From Selaginella tamariscina (Eukaryota; Streptophyta; Lycopodiopsida; Selaginellales; Selaginellaceae), in the NCBI GenBank assembly GCA_003024785.1, contig PUQB01000242.1:1-64000 (forward strand): a stretch of DNA of 64,000 nt. The letters run 5' to 3'. This document shows positions 39,997 through 49,882 of the stretch, piece by piece (the first letter of the stretch is position 1; every line of letters starts with the position of its first letter). Under the pieces are notes generated by a model. The model was not told the origin of the DNA. It did no database searches and saw only the letters and a program-made list of their open reading frames with translations. The translations under genes were made by a program, and so were the position numbers.

Positions 39997-41765
39997 TGTC
40001 AGAGTTTTAACCCAAAGGGCCAACACGTGGCAACACGTGGCTGCCAGTGGCCATTTGGCGTCATCACCCTGTGTGAGCAACGCTAAGTTTCCCAGAACAA
40101 CCCCAACGACCCCTAGGGTTAGACTCTAATGCCCAAGTGGACAGGAGACTTAGGGTTTAGCCTAAGTCTCCCTAGAATGTCTGCCCCCAGAACCCTTGAG
40201 GGATAACCCTAGTTGACTTAGGGTTTAGCCTAAGTCTCCCTAGAGTGTCTACCCCCAAAACCCTTGAGGGATAACCCTAGTTGACTTAGGGTCTTGCCCT
40301 AGAAGACCTAGACAGGCTCATGCCCTAACCCCCATCAAGGAGACGTGTGTTCCACACATACCCCTGACAGAGCTAAGGCATCGTCACTTACCCCTTGAGG
40401 AATCACCCTCATCCGGGAGTACAACCCCTTTAGGGCGACAAGGGGTACCCTGAACCACGACTAACCCCTAAGGGTTTGAGTGGCCAAGTTATACCCTAGA
40501 CCTAGGGCTAGTACTTAGTGAGGACACGAGTGTGCGCCGTAGGCGGACACGAGTGTTCTGCTAAGCAAACTCCCTAAGGCTAGGTTTGGGATAACCCTAA
40601 GCACATGACCTTGCGAGTGCCTCACGAAAGGGCTCTGCTAACATTAGGTTGTTCAACCCTTGAATTCCAAGGAGAACACTCCCCTAGCCAAGTGTGCCAA
40701 AGCACACCTAGTTATGAGACCTAACCTCCCTTGAGCGGATGCCCAAGGCTTAGCACCCTAGTGCAAGCACAAGCATGTCTGTTTGCTAAAGTATCCAACC
40801 CCTTGGCGACAAGCCCATGACATAACCCCAAAGGGCGTGCCTCAGGCGTTGTACCATGTGACGTTTAGCCCAGTGTCACATCTCCATGTGACACTGCCTT
40901 CCCCGATGTGGGCTATCATGCCATAGCCCTTAGATTCAAGAGTTGCACCAAGTGCCACAAACGTGGCTCCTAAATGCCAACTCTAGAACCCCTCAATGAA
41001 CCCTCAGGAACTAGGAACGTGAACCTGTCAAACAAGATCCCACGCCCACAGTTGGACAAGGACACGGATGTGCCTTGCTTGGCCGTGTGCTACACCTAGC
41101 TTGACGTGGAGGAGGAGGCTGGAGACAAGCCTCAACCTCTGCCTCTTGGAACGTGCATTCCGACAAGACCTCCCAGGCATGGATTCGCCAACGTTAAGGG
41201 TAAGCTACCCCGAAGGTGGGACGTACCCCTGGCATCTGGAAGTTAGGGCGGCACAACAGAGGGTTGTGCCTTGACACAGCTAGAGCTTGCACCGGGAGAA
41301 GAGTAACGAGCTCAGTCATGAACCCAGGAACCCTCACTCCTATATACTACCTTATTTATGTGACAGAGGCCCCCCCCCTGTTTTCCTGTTTACATAAGTG
41401 GGCTAGCACTGAAATCTCATTCCCAGAGGGAACATACTTGGTGAGTTATCCATCGACCCCTAAACCCTAACCTGTCAAACCTGGGGGTATTTCTAAGCAT
41501 ATCCGACATGCCGAACTCACCGGAACTAGCCATTAATCCAACCGGGACACGGAAAACCAAGGTAAGAGTTTTCTAGATGGAAGTGCTAGCTTCGCCCAGA
41601 GTTTCTTGCAAATACCTAATGACACCCGGCCGGACCATCACTAGATATCCAAGTGCACTAAGCGGGCCTGTTTCTTCTACACCTAGGGCTTATCAACATA
41701 GTACAGTAGGTAACAACAGTCAACGTCCAAAGTAAAGGGTTGAGTCATAGTAAAAAACTATGACA
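39997..41765 (-). repeat. Right LTR of the large-LTR element
   Basis: It matches 34,506-36,273 almost base for base, with small indels. It is followed directly by the ATGTGT duplication and by the resumed DUF7869 coding sequence. Confidence 0.85.
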
Positions 41766-43459
41766 ATGTGTTAGCACACACTGTCAATGAAATCGGAAGT
41801 TTCATGACATTTCCAAGGCACTTTGGTGTTGCAAAGAGCTTTGGAATGCTGGTCTTGAATGATCCATCTTGTCATGGATCAAGCACAGGTACTCTGATGG
41901 GCGTGACACAAAAAGCATGCGGTGTGCATAGTACTGAGACCGGCAAGTTTGTTGTGCAATCATGTGGGCCTCCATCTTCTTTTGAATGGCAGTGATCTCC
42001 ACCAAGGTTTTTGCACAAGCCTCTGCAGCCTTCAATGATGTACAAGTGTTACACTTGGAAAAGCTAGAGTGTTTTGCAATCTCCACATCCTTAAAATGAG
42101 TATTCCATATGTTGTTGAAGGTACCAGTGCAGATTGCTTGGAGCCCCATCAAACTGAGGCACTTGTTCACATGTTCACACAGCTTCAATTGAGTGTAGAT
42201 TGAAGGCAAAACCTTGAGATTTTCCCCTGACCCTACATTTGTGGTTCGGCATTTGTGAGGCATCTTGTCCTGCATTTTGCTTCCACAAAAGCCTTGAGTA
42301 TCTCTATGGCTGCCATGATGTGAGAGCGGGTTTTGACCAAGCGAGTGTTTCCATGTACTGAGGTTCGCGCTCCATCTAGCCACTCATCCTCCGACGGTAG
42401 AACGTGGTCTTTGGGATCCCGTATATACTGTACCAAGCTTTGAAAGCAGATGGCCACCTTATTAAATACCATGGATGTACTCTGATAACCTGTGTCCGAG
42501 GCCATTCCATCAATACACCCAGTTAGTGCAGCATATACAAACTCATGCCTTTGCTTTTGTGAGCATACGAAAGACATGTCTACATTGGGTAATTTCATTC
42601 TGGTCTGCCATCTGACAACACTTCTTCTTGCAACAGTCAATCGTGGAATGCTCGTAACACTTTCGAAAGATGTAGGATCCATCTTACCCTCTTGCTGAAA
42701 CTTGCAAGGGAAGATCTACAACCCATGAATCGCCTTTTTCTTACAATAGGACCAATGCAAGGAACCTCTTCAAATATGAGTTGTTCTTCCGGGTTGTTAT
42801 TATTGAAATCCAACCAGAATATGTTGAACCGTCTTGCCGTCTTAATTCAAATGTTCGCCACCTCACGGGGATCCAGGATACAATGTGCCATTAGGTGAAA
42901 CTTCTGTCACAACTACACCCACGAAGTCGGACCCTAGTTTCTCTTCTGACACTGCTTTCATTGGATTTATAGCTGTGATGATGCCTCTTCCGACTCAATC
43001 TCACGAAGAAAGAGAATCACCTCATTCATCACAGCAGGCAAGCCATCATCTGGTAAACTCGTGCTACTATTTGTTTGTGACTCTGCATATTCTGTGCACT
43101 TAACTTCATCCAAATTCCACAATACAGGAGAACCCTCCTCAAATTCCATTCCCAGAACCTCAACATGCTTGTAAATGGTGTTCACCCATACGTACACACA
43201 AGATCCTTGGGCAATATTGTGACATGATGCATTATTATCTCGAACTTCCACAGTTCCAGTGCCAACTATCTCGTTGTTCCGAAGAAGACATACTTTATTC
43301 CAGTAAAAACATATTGTCCTGCACATAAATAATTGTATTATTTATGATATCTGTTTATGCAATATTTCTAAGAAATCTGAATTACGGTTACTTAATAATA
43401 TGCATATGCAATAATACATAATTATGTTTAGAGATAATATCTCATGTTTGATTAATACA

Positions 43460-44290
43460 ACTGATGGGCGGGATTAATCCCGCCCACGAATCCCTCCGAC
43501 GAGGAACGTCGGGGGATTAATCCCGCCGCCGACTCAACCCCTTCGGAGAGAGTCCGGGATTAATCCCGCCTTGGACTCCCTCCGACAAGGAAGAGGCGGC
43601 GGGATTAATCCCGCCGCCTCTTTCCTCCTCGGGGGAGTCCGCGGATTAATCCATCTCTAGGGAGTCCGGCGGGATTAGGGAGTCCGGCGGGATTAATCCC
43701 GCCGCCGACTCAACCCCTTCGGAGAGAGTCGGCGGGATTAATCCCGCCTTGGACTCCCTCCGACAAGGAAGAGCCGGCGGGATTAATCCCGCCGCCTCTT
43801 CCTCCTCGGGGGGAGTCCGGCGGGATTAATCCCGCCGACTCTCTCCGGCGAGGATGAGTCGGCGGGATTAATCCCGCCTTGGACTCCCCCGAGGAGGAAG
43901 AGGCGGCGGGATTAATCCCACCCACAATTTTTACGACGGGGAATGGGTGGCGGGATTAAACCCGCACATAACTCTCTCCAAAACTATGATTTCAAAGAGA
44001 TCTCGGGATAAATCCTATCCCCAAATCCTTAAAACAGGGATGTGGTGGCGAGATTAATCCCGCCACCCCTTCCCTGCCTCCTAAAATGGTTGGCGGGATT
44101 AATCCCGCCGACAACTCTTTCTAATAAATTCTGGTAACTCTTCATCAGTTGAGAAGGTTATCGGCGGGATTAATCCCGCCACTCTTTTTCAGTGGCGGAG
44201 AAGCATTGCCCGAGAGATGGTGGCGGGATTAATCCCGCCACCTCTTCGAAGAGGCGAAAAAGAAATGGCCGGATTAATCCCGCCGCCCCG
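43460..44290. repeat. Palindrome array 2 (about 19 copies of GGCGGGATTAATCCCGCC)
   Basis: Many copies are perfect 18-bp palindromes, for example near 43,603, 43,736, 43,778, 43,822, 43,862, 44,095 and 44,164. Spacing is about 40-45 bp, with one locally duplicated stretch at 43,665-43,690. Linkers such as GACTCCCTCCGACAAGGAAGAG and GACTCAACCCCTTCGGAGAGAGTC are bounded by GACTC/GAGTC, so linker and core both fold back on themselves. Copies are closer to the consensus than in array 1. Confidence 0.93.
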
Positions 44291-46680
44291 GTTAACCTAG
44301 AATATTAAGTTAAAAGGATATTTAAACGGGATAAATCCCTAACGGAATATATTATAATCCTAATGCATTCCTAAACCCCTAAATTGTAATTTTAAGAGAG
44401 AATGTAAGAGAGTGAATCTTTATAAGTATTTTTAAATTTGTTTATAATACTTACTTGTAAACAGCACTGAAGGCGCCGTGCTTTCCTATAAAGAATAGCA
44501 CCCAATTTAATCTCGCTCCTGAGATGATCACTATGAAGAAAAAAGAAGATCTAAAGAGTGAAAAATACAGAAATGAAGAAACCCTTGCCGGAGAAAGAAC
44601 CAGATCTGAATTTGAGTGGGAAATTAAATGCATTTTCAAATTTACATGTCAGACCGACAATACATATGTCAGAAATTCAAATTTTTTAAAAAGAACAGAA
44701 AATAAAATTTAAGATGAGTTGACACAAATATCCGACACTCTGACATATATACTCTCCAGTTCCAATGAGTATTTTAAAATTGCATTTAATGTTATTCAAG
44801 TGATTCAAGCTGTTTAATATTACGAAATTTTAGACTATATTTTACATTCTTAGTATTGAAGTATATTTATATTATATATATATAAATATATACTTATACA
44901 ATAAATAAATTGATATATTATTATGTATCATTTAAAATATATTCATAGTCTGTTTATTATTTATTTTCTTAATTACTCGAGTATTTAATTTTCATTTCCT
45001 AGTATCAATGGGATATTCTTTATTATTTTATTAATATTTGAAGAATATTCTAATATTAAACCTGATTATCATAATTAAATTAGTCTTGTTCTTAATTATT
45101 GCAGTAATTATTCTACATTTGTATATATTAATGGGATTTTCTCAATTAATTTATTATTATTTCAAGAATATTCTTGTGTTAAACCTTATTATCAATATTA
45201 AATTAATATATATTATTAAAATTATATATGACTATATATTAGATAAAATAATGTTATTATGTATAATTTAAAATATGTTCATAGTGTGTATATTAATATC
45301 ATTTCCTTAATTACTTGAGTAATTAATCTTCTTTATATTAATGGGATATTCTTTATTATTTTCTTATTATTCCAAGAATATTCCAATATTAAACATGATT
45401 ATGATAATTAATTTAGTTAATTATTTGAGTACTTAATTTACATTTGTATATATTAATGGGATTTTCTCAATTAATTTTTATTATTTCAAGAATATTTCAA
45501 TGTTAAACCTTTTATCAATATTAAATTAATATATATTATTAAAACTATATATGGCTATATATTAGATAAAATCATATATTATTATGTATAATTTAAAATA
45601 TGTTCATAGTGTGTTTATTAATATTATTTTCTTAATTATTCGATGTTTGTTTTGCACACATATATAAACACAATCATAAATTTACACACGCATTACAAGA
45701 ACTTACAAAAACACATATGCACATATGTAATATTTATATTAAGCTTGTTGGGAGCAAACCGTAAACCCTAAACCCTAAACCCTGTGTATACATGTGTGTA
45801 CAAAAATAATTTTTCAACACTCTCTCTTCACACCATGCATGATCCATCCTAAACCCTAAACCCTAATATGTAACACAATGAATTTACTCATGTAATATGT
45901 ATGTATGTCTGTGTGTATACACGTGTGTATGTATATATGTGTACTCTGTATGTATATATGTGTACTTTCTGTCTTCTCTCATACATACACACCATGCATG
46001 ATCCATGTTAATATGTATTGTGTCTCTTCTCTCAAACATACACACCATGCATGATCTATAATATGTACTCGGTCTCTCAAATATTATGTACTAATATGTA
46101 TGTATGTCTGTGTATATAATACACACCATGCATGATCCATAATATGTACTGTCTCTCTTCTCTCATATACTATGTATGTATATCTGTGTAATAATATGTG
46201 TAAGTATATATGTGTACTAATATATGCAATGTGTACAAAAATAATTTTTCAACACTCTCTCTTCTCTCATACATACACACCATGCATGATCCATCCTAAA
46301 TCCAAAAACCCTAAACCCTAAACCCATGTAATATGTATGTATGTCTGTGTGTATATACGTGTGTATGTATATATTATGTGTATTAATATATGCAATGTGT
46401 ATGTATGTATTGATACACATGAACTTTAACACTCTCATGGACATACACATGTTAAATCCCTGCATGATTTATATTTTGGGGTGTATGTGATACACCCACG
46501 CACACGCACGCGCTAATAATATAATGAAAGAATATTCGTTTAGGGCGAATCTATATTTTATTCTTTTTAGGGTTTAAGTATATTCTCAGAAGGAATATTC
46601 TATTAGGGTTAATATATATATTTAATTCCTTTAGGGTTTAGGTATATTCTTAGGGTTTCAAGAGGCGCGGCTGTGCACAC
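44291..46680. other. AT-rich spacer of duplicated unit, copy B, with telomere-like tracts
   Basis: The spacer matches 18,141-20,290. It holds repeated AATGGGATATTCTTTATTATT blocks (45,005-45,500) and then a TATGTATGTCTGTGTGTATA-rich part with short CCCTAAA runs at about 45,769, 45,850 and 46,307. No gene is supported. Confidence 0.6.
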
Positions 46681-46689
46681 AGGTGAGAT

Positions 46690-46692
46690 CTG

Positions 46693-46729
<37 letters not shown>

Positions 46730-46796
46730 ATATGTATAGGAGTGTGTGTATAATTTTATTTATTAGTTTTATCTCTCGCACACACACGCACACTGC

Positions 46797-46880
<84 letters not shown>

Positions 46881-47606
46881 CAATGCATATTAACAAATAG
46901 TATACAACACTAGTTTATATATATGCTTATATATTCATATGGGTTATATATATACACACATATATATATGTGTGTGTTTATCTGTATAATTTTATTTATT
47001 TATTAGTTTTATCTCTCGCACACACACGCACACTCCTGTGTATATATATGTGTGTGTGTGTTTGTTTATCTGTATGATTTTATTTGTTTCGCTCACACAC
47101 GCATACACACAATATACATATACACATATATATACCTATACAATATATACATACATATATTATGTGTACTAGTATCTATATAATTTTTTTTATTGATCTA
47201 TCTCTCCCACACACACGCACACTGCTTTACATATATAATATATATAATCAATGCATATTAACAAATAGTATACAACACTAGTTATATATATGCTTATATA
47301 TTCACAGACTCTCTATATCTATATACACACATATATATGTGTGTTTTATCTGTATAATTTTATTTATTTATTAGTTTTATCTTTCGCACACACATGCACA
47401 CTCCTGTGTATATATATGTGTGTGTGTGTGTTTGTTTATCTGTATGATTTTATTTGTTTTCGCTCACACGCATACACACAATATACATATACACACATAT
47501 ATATACCTATGTACACACATATATTATTGTGTACCAGTACTGTATAATTTTATTTATTTATCTATCTCTTGCACACACACGTACACTCCTATACATACAT
47601 ACATAC

Positions 47607-47664
<58 letters not shown>

Positions 47665-47735
47665 TATGTGTGTGTTTTATCTGTATAATTTTTTTATTTA
47701 TTAATTTTATCTCTTGCACACACGCTAAGCCCCTC
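46690..47735. repeat. Microsatellite-rich tandem repeat block
   Basis: (GT)n and (CA)n runs (46,691-46,714; 46,801-46,852) and (TA)n runs (46,853-46,878; 47,610-47,654) are embedded in a larger unit. That unit contains CTGTATAATTTTATTTATT and CTCGCACACACACGCACAC and recurs four to five times (about 46,745, 46,980, 47,180, 47,350 and 47,545). Open frames here are repeat translations. Confidence 0.85.
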
Positions 47736-49350
47736 GAGCGGCGTTATTAATCCCGCCGCTATAGGTTTATGGCCTCGGCGGCGGGATTAATCCCGCCGCT
47801 ATATGGTTGGGGCCATGGCGGCGGGATTAATCCGCCGCCGAGGCCCTTCACGCAGGCTTATGGGCGGCGGGATTAATCCCGCCGCTCTAGGACAAACCGA
47901 AGAGCGGCGGGATTAATCCCGCCGCCCATGGCCTGCGTGAGGGCCTCGGCGGCGGGATTAATCCCGCCGCTCACCCATGCCCTGCGCGGAATGCGGCGGG
48001 ATTTATCTCGCCGGCAATGGCCTGTGTGAAGGCCCTAATGGCCGGGATTAATCCCGGCGGATTCCGCGCAGGCATTTACAGGGATGGGCGGGCGGGATTA
48101 ATCCCGCCGCTCATGAGGCTAACCGAAGAGCCTGCATGAAAGATCCTGCACGGAAGGCTAACCGAAGAGCCTGCATGACATGTCCTGCGCGTAAGGCGGC
48201 GGGATTAATCCTGCTGACCAGGGAATTCACGCAAGACATGAACGGCGGGATTAATCCCGCCCCACGCTCATGCCCTTCGCGGAGGGCGGCGGGATTAATT
48301 TCCGCCGCTCAGGCACTTCCGCAGGATATAACGGCGGATTAATCCCGCCCCCACCCATCCCTGTTCAAAATGCCGCAGCCAATATATATGTGTAAGCGCA
48401 TGATTTACGAAAGGGCGGCGGGATTACTCTCCGAACCTTCATTGCCCGGTGGCGGGATTAATCCCGCACCCTTCTTTTTTTCCTCCATTGGTATGTTGAA
48501 TCAATCCCGACTAACTCTGTCTGAGACGGAGAAGGTTTACAAAATACCAATGGAGGGAACTGAGAAGGGTGGTGGGATTAATTTCACCATCCCTTACATG
48601 GTGGGCGGGATTAATCCCGCCGCGTACGCATGCCCTGCGCGGAATCGGGCGGGATTTATCCCGCCGCCATTGGCCTGCCTGAAGGGCCTAGGCGGCGGGA
48701 TTAATTCCGCAAGATTTCGCACAGGGCATTGGCGTTCGGCGGGATTAATCCGCCGACTAAGGCCCGAGTGAAGGGCATGGGAGGCAGGATTAATCCCGCC
48801 GGACGCCAATTCCTGCGCAGAATCGGGCGGGATTTATCCCGCCGCCATTGGCCTGTCTGAAGTGCCTAGGCGGCGGGATTAATCCTGCCCGATTCCGCGC
48901 AGGGAATTGGCGTCCGGCAGGATTAATCCCGCCGCATAGGGACCGAGTGAAGGCCTTGGGCGCGGGATTAATCCCGCCAAGTCTTCAATGCCTGTTGGAG
49001 GAATGAATCCCGCCACCCTTCGCTTTTTTCTCCATTGGTGAGTCGGACCAATCCTAAACGTTTCTGTCTGAGACGTAGAAGGTTTTCAACATACCAATGG
49101 AGAGAATTGGGAAGGGTGGGGAAATTCATTTAACCATCCCTTACATGGTGGGCGAGATTAATCCCGCCCCTTTCTGGAGTCACTGAAGGGGTGTGAGAAA
49201 TAAATCCTGCCCATTCTCTCTGAGACCGAGAAGGGTGGCAAGATTAATTCCGCACTCCCGTTCAAGGCCTCCAGAAAGGTGGCGAGATTAATCCCGCCCA
49301 CTCTTTCAGGAGGCATTGAAGGGGTGGCGAAATTAATCCCGCCGCACCTT
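47736..49350. repeat. Palindrome array 3 (about 31 copies of GGCGGGATTAATCCCGCC)
   Basis: The core recurs about every 37-50 bp from 47,745 to 49,345, usually extended as GGCGGCGGGATTAATCCCGCCGC. The linkers differ from those of arrays 1 and 2: they are variants of GGCCTGCGTGAAGGCC and CATGCCCTGCGCGGAAT, and several occur in both orientations. Two TCCATTGGTAT hairpins interrupt the array. The array ends about 530 bp before the start codon of the ParB-like gene at 49,883. Confidence 0.93.
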
Positions 49351-49458
49351 CCATGTGAATATATATGTGTATTAGTATATATAAGTTGCATATCTCATTT
49401 TATTTACTTTTATCATCTTATCATAATATTTCGAGTAAAAGCTAGGAATCTATGTAAA

Positions 49459-49545
49459 AACTGTCCAGAGCTCACATTTGTGGTAGTTCTAAAACGAAAT
49501 GTTATCTTTCTTTTGCACTAGCACAAATGTGAGCTTCGGACAGTT
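49459..49545. repeat. 24-bp inverted repeat (hairpin) upstream of the ParB-like gene
   Basis: The arms 49,459-49,482 and 49,522-49,545 (ACTGTCC..GCTCACATTTGTG and its complement) pair with two mismatches around a 39-base loop. It lies between palindrome array 3 and the first exon of the ParB-like gene, so it may sit in the promoter or 5' leader. Confidence 0.75.
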
Positions 49546-49882
49546 AATTACGTCTACTTCTCTCTGTGTATTATTTTTGTATATTCGGGTTTATACAAGT
49601 GTGTGTGCGTTTTTATATGATTTGTATTCATAGTGTATTATTTTGCAGAAGGACGATTTGATCAAACAAGGAGATCGAGTCATTAGTATGGAGTCGTCGT
49701 GAAATTCTGGGTAAGAATTAAAATAAAATCTGTTATACTCGGATACTTGAACTAATCATTTTTGTATTCAGATGTGGAATTGAGGTGACATTAAAGACAA
49801 GAGCAGGAGAAGAGATGGGCAGGGGGATTCTGGAATCAACTTGGCCATATTTTAAGATAAATGGAAGCGCATTGGAGCAACC

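Larger units (their letters stand above)
34506..41765 (-). mobile_element. Large-LTR retrotransposon derivative (LARD-like) inside DUF7869 copy B
   Basis: The 7,260-bp element has two nearly identical LTRs (34,506-36,273 and 39,997-41,765; about 1,768 bp each) and a matching target duplication. It is in minus orientation: next to the right LTR the minus strand reads TGGTATCGGAGCC, one base off the usual initiator-tRNA-Met primer site, and next to the left LTR it reads AAAGGCGGGGAGTG, a polypurine tract. The 3.7-kb internal region (36,274-39,996) has no coding region I can recognise. That fits a large retrotransposon derivative depending on another element's proteins. The few visible differences between the LTRs suggest a fairly recent insertion. 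Confidence 0.85.
33378..43326 (-). pseudogene. DUF7869-type (transposase-like) gene, copy B, split by a retroelement
   Basis: The gene reads leftward from 43,326 to the gap and is interrupted at 34,506-41,765. Before the insertion come VCLLRNNEIVGTGTVE (about 43,280), KQRHEFVYAALTG and DEWLDGARTS (42,370-42,560), a CNTCTSL region, and LIHDKMDHS (about 41,868-41,895). After it come HGHGCESYGHFSLPHW, LLQMDNCAGENKNR (about 34,120-34,160), an intron (about 34,068-34,120) and SFLMVGHTHEDIDAFFSK (about 33,950-34,000). The MD, DN and HEDID positions are the conserved acidic residues of this family and would suit an RNase-H-fold transposase, but that is inference. The C-terminal part continues open to about 33,417. 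Frameshifts occur at 41,800-42,680. Confidence 0.7.

Noticed and set aside
46650..47750. Small proteins rich in HTHTHT or VCVCVC
   Set aside because: They are translations of CA/GT microsatellites.
48136..48809. Proteins rich in GGINPA/AAGLI repeats on both strands
   Set aside because: They are translations of the palindrome array, not genes.
47736..49350. CRISPR array
   Set aside because: Regular repeat-spacer spacing looks similar, but the repeats are perfect palindromes, the linkers are related to one another and partly inverted, and the surroundings are plant nuclear DNA with introns and retroelements.
49459..49545. microRNA precursor
   Set aside because: The stem is only 24 bp with a 39-base loop, and no expression evidence is available; kept only as a hairpin.
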